DNA from: Comamonadaceae bacterium | GTDB lineage: Bacteria > Pseudomonadota > Gammaproteobacteria > Burkholderiales > Burkholderiaceae_C | Assembly: GCA_947445115.1 (NCBI GenBank) | Contig: CANFCG010000001.1 | Coordinates: 104,352 to 168,351, forward strand | DNA length: 64,000 bases | Direction: 5' to 3' | Part shown: piece after piece, positions 18,004-28,147 of the stretch | Position numbering within the stretch: position 1 is the stretch's first letter | Layout: each line of letters begins with the position of its first letter | Program-made: the position numbers and the translations under genes | The notes under the pieces: model-generated | What the model was told of the DNA's origin: nothing | Databases searched by the model: none | The model's input: only the letters and a program-made list of their open reading frames with translations

Positions 18004-19784
18004 TACAAATCCTCCGAGCCAAGGTTTGCACTTAGCAGCATCTCGGTGATGCCCTTACCGGCTTGCACCATCGGGAACACGTTTTCGGTTTGATCGGTTT
18101 GGATGTCTAAAAACACCGTCCTATCCTTGAGTCTGCGAGCTTCGCGTAGTGCAGGCTCGACATCCTCTGGGCGCTCAACGCGAATGCCAACATGCCCGTA
18201 AGCCTCGGCCAGCTTGACGAAGTCAGGCAGTGCATCCATGTAGCTGCTGGAGTAGCGACCTGAGTATTCAATCTCTTGCCACTGACGCACCATACCGAGA
18301 TAGCGGTTGTTCAGCGCCACAATCTTGATGGGCGTTTTGTATTGCAGGCAAGTCGATAACTCTTGGCTACACATTTGCACCGAGCCCTCACCCGTCACGC
18401 AAAACACTTCACTATCAGGCTTGGCAAGCTTGATGCCCATGGCGTAGGGAATGCCCACGCCCATGGTGCCAAGGCCGCCCGAGTTAATCCAGCGACGTGG
18501 ATCTTTAAACTTGTAGTACTGCGCCGCCCACATTTGGTGTTGACCCACATCGGATGTGATGTACACATCGTCGTCTTTGGTCATGTTCCACAGTGTTTCA
18601 ATCACTTTTTGCGGCTTGATCACGAGCGTATTTTCGCTATCGTATTTCATGCAGTTACGGCTACGCCAGCCTTCGATGGTTTTCCACCAATCAGCGAGTG
18701 CTGCAGCGTCAGGCTTGAGACCTGACTCTTTAATCATGCCCATGAGCTCGATCAGCACGTCTTTGACGTCGCCAACGATAGGCACATCGACCTTCACACG
18801 CTTAGAAATGCTGGATGGGTCAATGTCAATGTGAATGATCTTGCGCTCATTTTGCGCAAAGTGCTTCGGGTTACCAATGACGCGGTCATCAAAACGTGCG
18901 CCAATGGCAATCAACACATCGCAATGTTGCATGGCGTTGTTGGCTTCCACCGTGCCGTGCATACCGAGCATGCCCAAAAATTTAGGGTTGTTGGCATCAA
19001 TGGCGCCTAGTCCCATCAAGGTATTGGTGCAGGGGTAACCGAGCGTCTCGACCAAATGGCGCAGTTCGGCTGTCGCATTGCTTAAAATTGCGCCGCCGCC
19101 CGAATAGATGTACGGACGTTTGGCACCCAGTAGCAATTGCATGGCTTTTTTGATCTGCCCCGTATGACCCTTCATCACAGGCTGGTACGAACGCATATCA
19201 ACCGCTTCCGTATACCCGTGATAGGTCGCTTTTTTGAACGACACATCCTTTGGGATGTCAATCACCACGGGGCCTGGACGACCAGTGCGGGCGATGTGGA
19301 ACGCTTTTTTAATCGTTAGCTCTAAATCGCGCGGATCTTTGACCAAGAAATTGTGTTTCACGATCGGGCGTGTGATGCCGACCGTGTCGCATTCTTGGAA
19401 AGCGTCTAAACCAATGGCGTGCGTGGGTACATTGCCAGTGATGATGACCATCGGGATGCTGTCCATATACGCGGTGGCAATGCCGGTAATGGCATTCGTC
19501 ACGCCAGGGCCTGACGTGACGAGCGCAACACCGACTTCGCCAGTCGCGCGTGCATATCCGTCTGCGGCATGAACTGCCGCTTGCTCGTGGCGCACTAAAA
19601 CGTGCTGGATTTTGTCTTGGCGATACAGTGCATCGTAGAGATATAAAACCGCGCCGCCTGGGTAACCCCAGATGTGCTTGACGTTTTCTTCGATGAGGGC
19701 TTTGACTAAGATGTCAGAGCCCATGAGCTCTTCGCCAGCGTGGCTTGCGAGGGCTAAATTTAGTGGTGGTGAGTTTGTTGCCAT
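18003..19784 (-). CDS. ilvI: Acetolactate synthase catalytic (large) subunit
   Basis: 593 residues from ATG 19784, which has GAAAGG at a suitable distance; a TTG two codons upstream is less likely. A ThDP-dependent enzyme making acetolactate or acetohydroxybutyrate. It shows 'WGYPGGAVLYLYDAL', the ThDP glutamate in 'VRHEQAAVHAADGYARATG', 'VTSGPGVTNAITGIATAYMDSIP', and the C-terminal 'GEGSVQMCSQELSTCLQYKTPIKIVALNN' pyrophosphate/Mg region (GEGS...NN). First gene of the ilv operon, divergent from the sigma-factor gene. Confidence 0.97.
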   Translation of the reverse strand: MATNSPPLNLALASHAGEELMGSDILVKALIEENVKHIWGYPGGAVLYLYDALYRQDKIQHVLVRHEQAAVHAADGYARATGEVGVALVTSGPGVTNAITGIATAYMDSIPMVIITGNVPTHAIGLDAFQECDTVGITRPIVKHNFLVKDPRDLELTIKKAFHIARTGRPGPVVIDIPKDVSFKKATYHGYTEAVDMRSYQPVMKGHTGQIKKAMQLLLGAKRPYIYSGGGAILSNATAELRHLVETLGYPCTNTLMGLGAIDANNPKFLGMLGMHGTVEANNAMQHCDVLIAIGARFDDRVIGNPKHFAQNERKIIHIDIDPSSISKRVKVDVPIVGDVKDVLIELMGMIKESGLKPDAAALADWWKTIEGWRSRNCMKYDSENTLVIKPQKVIETLWNMTKDDDVYITSDVGQHQMWAAQYYKFKDPRRWINSGGLGTMGVGIPYAMGIKLAKPDSEVFCVTGEGSVQMCSQELSTCLQYKTPIKIVALNNRYLGMVRQWQEIEYSGRYSSSYMDALPDFVKLAEAYGHVGIRVERPEDVEPALREARRLKDRTVFLDIQTDQTENVFPMVQAGKGITEMLLSANLGSEDL

Positions 19785-19876
19785 GAACAACCTTTCGTGA
19801 ATTTCAGTTGAAAAACCTTGGGTGCCGCGTCGAATGCTCTTGTGGAACTCCTAGGCGACTTAGAATCCAAAACATG

Positions 19877-19897
19877 GATCATCAAGATAAGATGATC
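19877..19897. promoter_or_regulatory. Inverted repeat between ilvI and the sigma-factor gene
   Basis: GATCATC and GATGATC form perfect 7-bp arms around a 7-base centre (AAGATAA). The element sits in the 127-base divergent region between ilvI (start 19784) and the ECF sigma gene (19912). An operator is plausible; no regulator family can be named from it. Confidence 0.4.
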
Positions 19898-19911
19898 GGA
19901 TCAGAATTCGT

Positions 19912-20532
19912 TTGATAAGCTTTCAATTATCGCATATCCCCTTTTTCACACTGCAGACTTTACTTTTGGCAACACCTTTAGAACTCTCCAACTTCCTCAA
20001 AGAGGCCGAAAGACGCGCTTTTAAGCGAAGCGTCTATCACGTCCGTAATGAAGAGTCAGCGCTAGATATCGTGCAAGACAGCATGATGAAGCTATCCATC
20101 CACTATGGTGACAAGCCGATTGCAGAGTTACCACTTTTGTTTGCTCGAATTTTGTCAAATACCACTTTAGATTGGTTTCGAGCGCAAAAGAAAGATCGTG
20201 CCGTTTTTAGTAGTTTCAGTGATTTTGGTTCTGGCGACGACGATGACGGCTCGGATATTTTGGAGACCTTGGAGGTTTTGGACACATCGGAACAAAACGA
20301 AAGCGCCGAAACGACGCTCGACCGCAAAGAAACATTGAAATTACTAGAAAAAGAAATTGAAAAGCTTCCCGCACGTCAACGAGAGGCCTTTCTTTTACGT
20401 TATTGGGAAGATATGGACGTGGCAGAGACTGCTGCGGCCATGGGATGTACCGAGGGTAGTGTCAAAACACACTGCTCCCGAGCATGTCACGCTTTAGGTA
20501 AGTCGCTTAAAGAAATCGGGATCAAGCTATGA
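19912..20532 (+). CDS. ECF-type RNA polymerase sigma factor
   Basis: Up to 206 residues. Region 2 is seen in 'ESALDIVQDSMMKLS' to 'LPLLFARILSNTTLDWFRAQKK'. Region 4 is the helix-turn-helix 'LEKEIEKLPARQREAFLLRYWEDMDVAETAAAMGCTEGSVKTH' (LPARQREAF...GSVKTH). An acidic linker ('GSGDDDDGSD') separates them. No ATG fits; starts are TTG at 19912 or, by comparison with the family's N terminus, TTG at 19966 ('ATPLELSNFLKEAERRAFK'). The next gene overlaps by four bases. The target regulon is unknown. The gene order sigma-DUF3619-DUF3106-RDD recurs in Burkholderiales. Confidence 0.88.
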   Translation: MISFQLSHIPFFTLQTLLLATPLELSNFLKEAERRAFKRSVYHVRNEESALDIVQDSMMKLSIHYGDKPIAELPLLFARILSNTTLDWFRAQKKDRAVFSSFSDFGSGDDDDGSDILETLEVLDTSEQNESAETTLDRKETLKLLEKEIEKLPARQREAFLLRYWEDMDVAETAAAMGCTEGSVKTHCSRACHALGKSLKEIGIKL

Positions 20533-20948
20533 CACATAAAACTATTTTCATCACACAAGACCAATTTGCTCAAAGCTTGATTCAGCGCTTAGACTCAGGC
20601 GCACAGACCACCTCACAGGACATCTCTGAGCGACTTCGCTTTGCACGCGAACGCGCGCTAGGCGCTCAAAAAACAATGCTACTCAACACGGCTTGGAGCT
20701 TAGCGCCGCAGGCCAATGGCACTGCGGCATTAGGCGGCGGGCGTTTTGACCTCTTCTCTAAATGGGGAGCCCTCTTGCCTTTGATTGCATTGGTTGTTGG
20801 ATTGATCGCTATTAATCATCTCCAAAACGATTACCGCGCCAGAGAAGTGGCGGATATTGATGCGGCTCTTTTAACAGACGATCTACCGCCAGCGGCCTAT
20901 ACGGACTCAGGTTTTGGTCAATACTTAAAATCGCAAACAGGACGCTAA
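20529..20948 (+). CDS. DUF3619 single-pass membrane protein (candidate anti-sigma factor)
   Basis: 139 residues. An N-terminal soluble part of ~78 residues has a helical segment ('DISERLRFARERALGAQ'). One transmembrane helix follows (~80-98, 'ALLPLIALVVGLIAINHL'), then ~40 acidic residues outside ('EVADIDAALLTDDLPPAAYTDSGF'). The conserved domain has no assigned function. The size, the cytoplasm-membrane-periplasm layout and the ATGA overlap with the sigma-factor gene resemble membrane anti-sigma factors. This role is my inference; no zinc-binding anti-sigma HxxxCxxC motif is present. Confidence 0.8.
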   Translation: MTHKTIFITQDQFAQSLIQRLDSGAQTTSQDISERLRFARERALGAQKTMLLNTAWSLAPQANGTAALGGGRFDLFSKWGALLPLIALVVGLIAINHLQNDYRAREVADIDAALLTDDLPPAAYTDSGFGQYLKSQTGR

Positions 20949-20951
20949 TTG

Positions 20952-21509
20952 ATGGCGTTTTTGTTACATTTATCCCTTCAAGCATGGCTGATTGCCGTGA
21001 TCGGCTTCATCGGGATGACTTCATCATTCGCACAGCCGCAACAGCCAGCTCAAGCGTCTGCACATCCAAAAGCAATTAAGGTCATCGCAGCGACCAAACC
21101 TGCGTGGACAGATCTCAAACTTGAGCAGCAAACGGCACTTGCACCATTGCAACCTGAGTGGCTCAAAATGAGCGAGGCACAAAAACGTAAGTGGCTTGAA
21201 ATTTCTAAAAATTACGGAAAACTAAGTGCTGACGATAAGGCAAAGCTCCAAGAGCGGATGCGTGATTGGGTCAAGCTATCGCCAGAGCAACGCGCTCAAG
21301 CCAGACTCAATTTTTCGAGCGTAAAAACTTTGACGACCGAAGAAAAACAAAAACAGTGGCAAGCCTACCAAGCACTCAGCCCTGAAGAAAAACAAAAGCT
21401 TCAGGTAAAAGCCAAAGCCAATACACCGAATAGCGCGGCGCTTGCCGCCAAACCACAAAATAAGATTGTGCCTGTCAAAAAACCTGAATCTAAACCTCTT
21501 GCGGAATGA
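20952..21509 (+). CDS. DUF3106 periplasmic helical-repeat protein
   Basis: About 185 residues from the ATG at 20952 (a TTG precedes it). A signal peptide (~residues 1-28, ending 'TSSFAQ') leads into a Gln/Ala-rich segment. Four to five helical repeats of about 18 residues follow, each opening with a 'L-S-x-E-x-[KR]' cap: 'MSEAQKRKWLEIS', 'LSADDKAKLQERM', 'LSPEQRAQARLNF', 'LTTEEKQKQWQAY', 'LSPEEKQKLQ'. A basic, proline-rich tail ends it. The family has no known function. The helical periplasmic repeats recall Spy/CnrX-like sensors only loosely. The stop overlaps the RDD gene by four bases. Confidence 0.82.
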   Translation: MAFLLHLSLQAWLIAVIGFIGMTSSFAQPQQPAQASAHPKAIKVIAATKPAWTDLKLEQQTALAPLQPEWLKMSEAQKRKWLEISKNYGKLSADDKAKLQERMRDWVKLSPEQRAQARLNFSSVKTLTTEEKQKQWQAYQALSPEEKQKLQVKAKANTPNSAALAAKPQNKIVPVKKPESKPLAE

Positions 21510-21976
21510 GAGTTCCAAGTCTCTATCGCAGGTTGGCAGCTTGGGTTTATGAAGGCCTACTTCTTTTTGCCGTTTGTGCCATCACAGGCCTACTCTTTAG
21601 CCTTGCCACCCACAGCACCAACGCACTGACTCATCACACAGCATTGGGAATTGTTTTATTTTTTGCAATCGGCTGTTATCTTTCGTGGTTCTGGTCAAAA
21701 GGTCAAACCTTGGCCATGAAGACATGGCGCATAAAAATCACTAATTGCTCCGGCGAGCCAATCTCTATGAGACGTGCCGTTGTACGATATGTTCTATCGT
21801 GGCTCTGGTTTGCGCCGCCGCTCATTGGGCTTGCCCTCACTGAACTCAATAAACCCAGACTCTATACCGTTATGTCTGGATGGCTCGTTGCGTACATCTT
21901 GATGGCGTGGCTACACCCATCCCAACAATTTTTGCATGACCGCCTCGCTGGAACTCGATTAATGACTGTTGAATGA
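21506..21976 (+). CDS. RDD family inner-membrane protein
   Basis: 156 residues with the RDD signature arginine near the N terminus ('LYRRLAAWVYEGLLLFAV'). Hydrophobic helices lie at ~12-30, 45-62, 98-115 and 120-138, and the terminal motif 'HPSQQFLHDRLAGTRLM' is typical of the family. Transport roles have been proposed for some RDD proteins, but none can be assigned here. It overlaps its neighbours by four bases at both ends, so it belongs to the sigma-DUF3619-DUF3106 unit. Confidence 0.88.
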   Translation: MRVPSLYRRLAAWVYEGLLLFAVCAITGLLFSLATHSTNALTHHTALGIVLFFAIGCYLSWFWSKGQTLAMKTWRIKITNCSGEPISMRRAVVRYVLSWLWFAPPLIGLALTELNKPRLYTVMSGWLVAYILMAWLHPSQQFLHDRLAGTRLMTVE

Positions 21977-22536
21977 TGATAAAAACAATGCCCACTATTT
22001 CGCTTGCCGTGTACTGCGGCTCACGCATGGGGAGCCACCCCGCCTATACAGAGGCCGCTATTGCCGTGGGGCATTGGGTTGGCGAGCGTGGGGGACAGCT
22101 GGTTTATGGTGGCGGTAAAAATGGACTGATGGGTATCGTTGCGAACGCGGCACTAGATGCTGGCGCACAGGTCATTGGCGTGATACCACAAGCCTTAATG
22201 GCGCGTGAGCAAGCCAATACGCGCTGCACAGAGTTGTTTGTTGTCGAGGACATGCACGAACGTAAAGCCATGATGTCCCAGCGCTCTAACGCTTTTATTG
22301 CCATGGCCGGCGGCATTGGCACATTTGAAGAAATTATTGAGCAATGGGTTTGGCGGCAATTGAACTATCACGGCAAACCACTTGGTTTTCTCAATACCCG
22401 TGGTTATTACGATACGTTCTTGAAAGCCATGGATCACTCATTAGCAGAAGGTTTTATGGATCAAAGCCAGCTCGATTTGCTTAAATGCAGCGACAACGTG
22501 CAAGACTTATTGGCTCAAATTTATCCAAACGCTTAA
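21973..22536 (+). CDS. LOG family protein (TIGR00730)
   Basis: 187 residues from ATG 21973; the ATG at 21988 ('MPTISLAVYCGSRMG') is an alternative start. LOG-family proteins hydrolyse nucleoside monophosphates at the N-glycosidic bond, in some cases activating cytokinins. The motifs are 'VYGGGKNGLMGIVANAALDAGAQVIGVIP' (GGGKNGLMG), 'DMHERKAMM', and 'MAGGIGTFEE' where most relatives have PGGxGTxxE. The Pro-to-Ala change at residue 112 is the only oddity. Last gene of the overlapping sigma-factor unit and 13 bases before ilvD. Confidence 0.9.
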   Translation: MMIKTMPTISLAVYCGSRMGSHPAYTEAAIAVGHWVGERGGQLVYGGGKNGLMGIVANAALDAGAQVIGVIPQALMAREQANTRCTELFVVEDMHERKAMMSQRSNAFIAMAGGIGTFEEIIEQWVWRQLNYHGKPLGFLNTRGYYDTFLKAMDHSLAEGFMDQSQLDLLKCSDNVQDLLAQIYPNA

Positions 22537-22537
22537 T

Positions 22538-22543
22538 TACAAT
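22538..22543 (+). promoter_or_regulatory. -10 element placed for leaderless ilvD mRNA
   Basis: TACAAT ends six bases before the ilvD ATG at 22550, and no purine-rich ribosome site lies between. That spacing would put the transcription start at the start codon. No good -35 hexamer is visible at 17 bases. Confidence 0.35.
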
Positions 22544-22549
22544 TGAATC

Positions 22550-24247
22550 ATGACTGAACAAACTATACATTTCAAAAACCTGCGCTCTGACAACATTACG
22601 CAGGGCAAATCACGTGCGCCGAACCGATCTATGTACTACGCCATGGGCTACACGGAAGCTGACTTTGGCAAGCCGATGATTGGCGTGGCGAACGGTCACA
22701 GCACCATCACACCTTGCAATAGCGGCCTGCAAAAATTAGCTGATGCAGCGGTGGCTGGTATTGAAGAAGCCGGCGGCAATGCACAGATTTTTGGCACACC
22801 CACGATTAGCGACGGCATGGCAATGGGCACAGAAGGCATGAAGTATTCGCTGGTGTCGCGCGAAGTCATTTCAGATTGCATCGAGACCTGCGTGCAAGGT
22901 CAATGGATGGATGGCGTGGTGGTGGTCGGCGGTTGCGATAAAAATATGCCAGGCGGCATGATGGGCATGCTGCGCGCCAATGTGCCCGCGATCTATGTCT
23001 ATGGCGGAACGATTCTGCCAGGACGCTACAAAGGCCAAGACCTCAATATCGTGAGCGTGTTTGAAGCCGTGGGACAAAACGCGGCTGGCAACATGAGCGA
23101 CGAAGACCTGCGCGAAATTGAAATGCGTGCTGTCCCAGGCCCAGGCTCTTGCGGCGGTATGTACACAGCGAACACCATGAGCTCTTCGTTTGAAGCGCTC
23201 GGCATGTCCCTACCCTACTCGTCCACAATGGCGAACCCGCACGACGAGAAAGAAAACTCAGCGAAAGAGTCTGCGCAAGTGCTAATGAACGCGATTAAGC
23301 TTGGACTTAAACCACGCGACATCGTGACGAAGAAGGCGCTAGAAAACGCCGTGGCGGTCATCATGGCAACAGGCGGATCGACCAATGCGGTTCTGCACTT
23401 CTTGGCTATTGCCCACGCAGCAGGCGTTGAGTTCACCATTGACGATTTTGAACGTATGCGCAAGCTTGTTCCTGTGATTTGCGATTTGAAGCCATCCGGT
23501 AAATACCTCGCCGTTGATCTGCACCAAGCTGGTGGTATTCCGCAAGTGATGAAAGTACTCTTGAACGCTGGGCTCTTGCACGGCGACTGCATGACGATTT
23601 CAGGCAAAACCATTGCGGAAGTTTTGAAGGATGTACCCGATGCACCACGTGCAGATCAAGACGTAATCCGCAGCATCGACAAAGCGCTCTACAAAGAAGG
23701 CCACCTCGCGATTTTGAAGGGCAATATCTCGCCCGAAGGCGCAGTCGCCAAAATCACAGGACTCAAAAACCCTGTGATGACGGGGCCTGCCAAGTGTTTT
23801 GATGATGAGCAGTCCGCACTCAAAGCCATTTTGGATGGCAAGATTACGCACGGCGACGTGATGATTTTGCGTTACCTCGGCCCTAAAGGTGGCCCTGGCA
23901 TGCCCGAGATGCTAGCTCCCACGGGCGCACTCATTGGCGCAGGGCTAGGTGAGACAGTCGGCCTCATTACCGATGGACGCTTTAGCGGCGGCACATGGGG
24001 CATGGTGGTCGGCCATGTGGCACCAGAAGCTTACGCGGGCGGCGTGATTGCCCTAATTAAAAACGGCGATAGCGTCACGATTGATGCCAAACAATTACTG
24101 CTACAGCTCAATGTGGACGAGGCCACCATCGCCTCGCGCCGAGCCGCTTGGACGCAGCCAGAGCCACGCTACACACGCGGCGTACAGGCCAAATTTGCCT
24201 TCAATGCATCCAGCGCATCCAAAGGTGCTGTGCTCGATTTATATTGA
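22550..24247 (+). CDS. ilvD: Dihydroxy-acid dehydratase
   Basis: 565 residues. An Fe-S enzyme that dehydrates 2,3-dihydroxy acids to the 2-keto acids of isoleucine and valine. The cluster cysteines are in '[10 protein letters not shown]', '[11 protein letters not shown]' and '[16 protein letters not shown]'. The C-terminal '[21 protein letters not shown]' is conserved. It is separated from ilvIHC by the divergent sigma-factor unit, as in other Burkholderiales. It is probably transcribed both from upstream and from its own proximal promoter. Confidence 0.98.
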   Translation: MTEQTIHFKNLRSDNITQGKSRAPNRSMYYAMGYTEADFGKPMIGVANGHSTITPCNSGLQKLADAAVAGIEEAGGNAQIFGTPTISDGMAMGTEGMKYSLVSREVISDCIETCVQGQWMDGVVVVGGCDKNMPGGMMGMLRANVPAIYVYGGTILPGRYKGQDLNIVSVFEAVGQNAAGNMSDEDLREIEMRAVPGPGSCGGMYTANTMSSSFEALGMSLPYSSTMANPHDEKENSAKESAQVLMNAIKLGLKPRDIVTKKALENAVAVIMATGGSTNAVLHFLAIAHAAGVEFTIDDFERMRKLVPVICDLKPSGKYLAVDLHQAGGIPQVMKVLLNAGLLHGDCMTISGKTIAEVLKDVPDAPRADQDVIRSIDKALYKEGHLAILKGNISPEGAVAKITGLKNPVMTGPAKCFDDEQSALKAILDGKITHGDVMILRYLGPKGGPGMPEMLAPTGALIGAGLGETVGLITDGRFSGGTWGMVVGHVAPEAYAGGVIALIKNGDSVTIDAKQLLLQLNVDEATIASRRAAWTQPEPRYTRGVQAKFAFNASSASKGAVLDLY

Positions 24248-24277
24248 TTTCTATCTGATTTTTGAAAGAATTCCAGC

Positions 24278-24592
24278 ATGAAAAAACCACTCATTACTGC
24301 CGCCCTTTTAATCTGCACACTTTTCGCCAGCCAAGTAGCTTTGGCCAATCAAGCGCTGGCCACAGCAAAAAATTGCATGGCTTGCCACGCAATCGATAAA
24401 AAAGTGCTCGGTCCTGCTTACAAAGATGTTGCTGCTAAATATGCAGGTCAAAAAGACGCTGTTGCTAAGCTATCCGCAAAAATCTTAAAAGGTGGTGGCG
24501 GCGTGTGGGGCCCGGTGCCTATGCCAGCGAATGCCCAGGTGAGCGAAGCCGAAGCTAAAATTTTGGCCGCTTGGGTTTTAAGCCTGAAATAA
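24278..24592 (+). CDS. Periplasmic class I cytochrome c (c-551/c-552 type)
   Basis: 104 residues: signal peptide to about residue 23 ('SQVALA'), haem motif CMACH at 33-37, axial methionine M82 in '[13 protein letters not shown]', and a C-terminal helix '[13 protein letters not shown]'. The mature protein of ~81 residues has the size of small electron-carrier c-551/c-552 proteins. Its redox partner is unknown. It is followed by a strong bidirectional terminator. Confidence 0.93.
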   Translation: MKKPLITAALLICTLFASQVALANQALATAKNCMACHAIDKKVLGPAYKDVAAKYAGQKDAVAKLSAKILKGGGGVWGPVPMPANAQVSEAEAKILAAWVLSLK

Positions 24593-24604
24593 ATAGCTTC
24601 TAAC

Positions 24605-24634
24605 AAAAAAAGAGAGCCGAAGCTCTCTTTTTTT
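24605..24634. terminator. Bidirectional rho-independent terminator
   Basis: AGAGAGC-CGAA-GCTCTCT (24611-24628) is flanked by A-runs on the left and a T-run on the right, so it can terminate the cytochrome gene (plus) and alaS (minus). Confidence 0.9.
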
Positions 24635-24650
24635 GCGCCCGAGAGATGAA

Positions 24651-27275
24651 TCACAGCTTATCTGCCACCCACGCATTGACGCTTTGTAGCGCTTCGCTCA
24701 GCTTGCTAGCGTCCGTGCCGCCAGCCATTGCCAAATCAGGCTTGCCGCCGCCTTTGCCGCCAACTTGACCTGCCACAAAGTTCACCAATTCACCCGCTTT
24801 GACTTTAGCGATCAGATCGCTAGTCACACCCACGGCGAGTTGCACCTTACCCGAATCCACGGCGGCCAGCACCACAATCCCAGATTTAAGCTTGTCTTTG
24901 AGCAGCGCAATCATGCCTTGCAAGCCTTTGGAATCAAGGCCGTCCAACGAGGTGACTAAAAGTTTCACGCCATTCACATCAACCGCTTTAGCAACCAAGT
25001 CCCCCGTTTGGCTGGCTGCCAACTTGCCTTTGAGAGCAGAGACTTCCTTCTCAAGCGCCTTCATGTTGGCTTGCATCAGCTCGATGCGCTCGCTTAAGTC
25101 TGCTGGCGATGTTTTGAGCGCCTGCGCAGCAGCGTCCACCGTGCTCTCCAGCGACTGCAAATAAGCCAGTGCGTTGTTACCCGTGACCGCTTCGATGCGG
25201 CGCACGCCCGAGGCAATGCCGCCTTCGCTCACGATTTTGAACAGGCCAATATCACCCGTGCGTGTAACGTGTGTACCGCCGCACAGCTCTTTGGATGTGC
25301 CGATCTCTAACACACGAACCGTATCGCCATACTTCTCGCCAAACAGCATCATCGCGCCTGTGGCTTTGGCTGCTTCGATTTCCATCACGCGAGCCGAAGC
25401 GGCAGCGTTTGCCAAAATCTCCGCGTTCACTAGTCCTTCAATCGTGGTGATCTCGGCTGCTGTCACTGGCGCGTTATGGGCAAAGTCGAACCGTGTGCGG
25501 TCAGCATTCACCAGCGAACCTTTTTGCTGCACGTGATCGCCCAGCACTTCGCGCAAGGCCTTGTGCATCAAGTGCGTCGCACTGTGGTTGCGCACGGTAG
25601 ATGCCCGCAAAGCCATATCCACTGTGGCCTGCACAGCATCGCCTACTTTGAGCGTGCCGCTATTTAAAGCGCCATGATGTGCAAATACATCGGCTTTGAT
25701 TTTTTGCGTGTCAGAAACGATGAACGATGCCCCGCTTCCAACAATCACCCCGCTATCGCCCACCTGTCCGCCAGATTCAGCGTAGAAAGGCGTTGCATCC
25801 AATACCACCACGCCGTTTTGACCACTGGCAAGCGACTGCACCGCCACGCCATCCGCAAACAGTGCAACAACCTTGGCGGCTTGCTCTAAGCGCTCGTAGC
25901 CCACAAACTCGTTACCTGCACCGCTGTACTCCAGCGCCTTGTCCATTTTGAATTTGCCTGCGGCGCGAGCTTGGTCTTTTTGCTTCGCCATCGCAGCATC
26001 AAATCCAGCGGTATCCACCGTCACATCGCGCTCGCGGCAAACGTCCGCAGACAGATCAAGCGGGAAGCCATAGGTGTCGTGCAGTTTGAAGGCAACATCA
26101 CCAGGCAGCACAACCACATTGCCTTGCAAGGCATCATCCAAAATTTTCATGCCAATCTCAAGCGTCTCAAAGAAGCGCTCTTCCTCGGCTTTAAGCACCG
26201 ACGTAATCCGCGCTTCATCGGCTGCAAGCTTAGGATACGCCGCGCCCATTTGCTGAACTAAATCTTTGACGAGCTTGTGAAAGAACGGCGTCTTTTTACC
26301 GAGCTTGTAACCATGACGAATCGCGCGGCGCACGATGCGGCGCTGCACATAGCCACGGCCTTCGTTGCTCGGGTTCACGCCGTCCACCACGAGGAACGAG
26401 CACGCACGGATGTGATCGGCAATCACGCGCAGCGATTTGTTGTCTAGGTCTGTGACACCCGTTTCACGCGCCGCCGCTTTAATGAGTGCATCAAAAATAT
26501 CGATTTCGTAATTGCTGTGGACGTGCTGCAAGATGGCAGATAGACGCTCTAGTCCCATGCCTGTATCCACGCACGGCGCGGGCAGCTTAACCAGCGAGCC
26601 GTCCGCTTGCATATCAAACTGCATGAACACATGATTCCAAATCTCGATAAAGCGATCGCCGTCTTCGCCAGGCGAGCCAGGAGGACCGCCTTCGATGTGT
26701 GCGCCGTGGTCATAAAAAATCTCGGAGCACGGGCCGCAAGGCCCAGTATCCGCCATCATCCAAAAATTGTCAGACTTGTACTTGCCGCCTTTGTTGTCGC
26801 CAATGCGGACGATGCGATCTGCTGGCATGCCAATCTCGTTGTGCCAAATGTCATACGCCTCTTGGTCGTCGATGTAGACCGTTGCCAGCAAGCGCTCTGG
26901 CGGCAGCTTGTACACCTTGGTGAGCAGCTCCCAACCCCAAACCAGCGAATCGCGCTTGAAGTAATCGCCAAAACTCCAGTTGCCGAGCATCTCAAAAAAC
27001 GTGTGATGTCGCGCCGTGTAGCCCACATTCTCTAAGTCGTTGTGTTTGCCACCTGCCCGCAAACACGCTTGAACAGAGGCCGCGCGAACATATGAGCGTT
27101 TGTCGGTGCCAAGGAACACGTCCTTAAATTGCACCATGCCGCTGTTGGTAAACATCAGCGTGGGATCGTTACCTGGAACCAGCGGGGATGAAGCCACAAC
27201 GGTGTGGCCACGCTGGGCATAAAAATCAAGAAATGATTGGCGAATATCGGAAACTGAGAAGGATGGTTTAGTCAT
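24651..27275 (-). CDS. alaS: Alanine-tRNA ligase
   Basis: 874 residues, standard full-length AlaRS. The N-terminal aminoacylation domain starts '[30 protein letters not shown]'. The editing-domain zinc ligands are HxxxH in '[13 protein letters not shown]' and CxxxH in '[14 protein letters not shown]'. The C-terminal glycine-rich '[17 protein letters not shown]' belongs to C-Ala. Cytoplasmic, essential. The gene is convergent with the cytochrome gene across the shared terminator. Confidence 0.98.
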   Translation of the reverse strand: MTKPSFSVSDIRQSFLDFYAQRGHTVVASSPLVPGNDPTLMFTNSGMVQFKDVFLGTDKRSYVRAASVQACLRAGGKHNDLENVGYTARHHTFFEMLGNWSFGDYFKRDSLVWGWELLTKVYKLPPERLLATVYIDDQEAYDIWHNEIGMPADRIVRIGDNKGGKYKSDNFWMMADTGPCGPCSEIFYDHGAHIEGGPPGSPGEDGDRFIEIWNHVFMQFDMQADGSLVKLPAPCVDTGMGLERLSAILQHVHSNYEIDIFDALIKAAARETGVTDLDNKSLRVIADHIRACSFLVVDGVNPSNEGRGYVQRRIVRRAIRHGYKLGKKTPFFHKLVKDLVQQMGAAYPKLAADEARITSVLKAEEERFFETLEIGMKILDDALQGNVVVLPGDVAFKLHDTYGFPLDLSADVCRERDVTVDTAGFDAAMAKQKDQARAAGKFKMDKALEYSGAGNEFVGYERLEQAAKVVALFADGVAVQSLASGQNGVVVLDATPFYAESGGQVGDSGVIVGSGASFIVSDTQKIKADVFAHHGALNSGTLKVGDAVQATVDMALRASTVRNHSATHLMHKALREVLGDHVQQKGSLVNADRTRFDFAHNAPVTAAEITTIEGLVNAEILANAAASARVMEIEAAKATGAMMLFGEKYGDTVRVLEIGTSKELCGGTHVTRTGDIGLFKIVSEGGIASGVRRIEAVTGNNALAYLQSLESTVDAAAQALKTSPADLSERIELMQANMKALEKEVSALKGKLAASQTGDLVAKAVDVNGVKLLVTSLDGLDSKGLQGMIALLKDKLKSGIVVLAAVDSGKVQLAVGVTSDLIAKVKAGELVNFVAGQVGGKGGGKPDLAMAGGTDASKLSEALQSVNAWVADKL

Positions 27276-27301
27276 CCTTAGATTTTATTTCATTGGCGTT
27301 C

Positions 27302-28120
27302 TCAACTCACCCTTTGCCTACCTGCCCACACCCAAAGCCCTGCACCACCCACAATCATCGGAACGCAAAGCCACTGCCCCATACTCATGCCAAGGCTCAA
27401 AATGCCGAGGTGCGCATCGGGTTCTCTAAAAAACTCAGCAATAAAGCGCATGAGGCCGTAGCCGATTAAGAAGAACGCGGCTGTTTGACCAGATTTGTAG
27501 TTCTGCTTGGTTCGGCTGCGGGCAAACCACCATAGACAAATGAAGAGCAAGACACCCTCTAACAAAAATTGATACACCTGCGAGGGATGACGTGGTAATT
27601 GAATCGGATCGTCTCTAAACAGCATCGCCCACGGCAGGCTGGGGTCAGCTGGCCTACCCCAGAGTTCGCCGTTAATAAAGTTTCCAACGCGCCCCATGGC
27701 CAAGCCTGTTGGAACGCATGGCGCTACGAAGTCTGCGATTTGCAAAAGTGGACGTTTGCGTGTCATCGCAAACCACATCTCCGCTACAACCACACCCAAC
27801 ATGCCGCCGTGGAAACTCATGCCACCTTGCCATACATAAAAAATTTCTATCGGATGCGAGGCGTAATAGCCTGGTTTGTAGAAGAAACAATAACCAATAC
27901 GCCCTCCAGCAATGACGCCAACTACGCCCAAAAACAAAATATCTTCTACGTCTTTTCGCGTCCATTCTTTGAGTTCAATGAACGGGAAATGCTTGAGGTG
28001 ACGAAACCCTAAAAAGATAAAAAAACCAAAGGCGGCGAGATAGGTCAACCCATACCAGTGAATGGCGATAGGCCCAAAAAGATGCAAGGCAACAGGGTCA
28101 ATTTGTGGATGAATCAGCAT
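27302..28120 (-). CDS. lgt: Prolipoprotein diacylglyceryl transferase
   Basis: 272 residues, about seven transmembrane helices. It transfers diacylglycerol from phosphatidylglycerol to the lipobox cysteine of prolipoproteins. Signature segments are '[10 protein letters not shown]', '[11 protein letters not shown]' with the essential histidine region, '[14 protein letters not shown]' and '[12 protein letters not shown]'. Inner membrane, essential. It lies between nadE and alaS on the same strand. The lipoprotein at 41.4 kb would be a substrate. Confidence 0.97.
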   Translation of the reverse strand: MLIHPQIDPVALHLFGPIAIHWYGLTYLAAFGFFIFLGFRHLKHFPFIELKEWTRKDVEDILFLGVVGVIAGGRIGYCFFYKPGYYASHPIEIFYVWQGGMSFHGGMLGVVVAEMWFAMTRKRPLLQIADFVAPCVPTGLAMGRVGNFINGELWGRPADPSLPWAMLFRDDPIQLPRHPSQVYQFLLEGVLLFICLWWFARSRTKQNYKSGQTAAFFLIGYGLMRFIAEFFREPDAHLGILSLGMSMGQWLCVPMIVGGAGLWVWAGRQRVS

Positions 28121-28147
28121 AGTGTGTAGTCTGAGAATAGGCCGCGG

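Noticed and set aside
19802..19875. A 23-codon frame upstream of ilvI (starts MFWILSRLGV) considered as an ilv leader peptide
   Set aside because: It has no run of Ile, Leu or Val codons and no terminator hairpin follows before ilvI.
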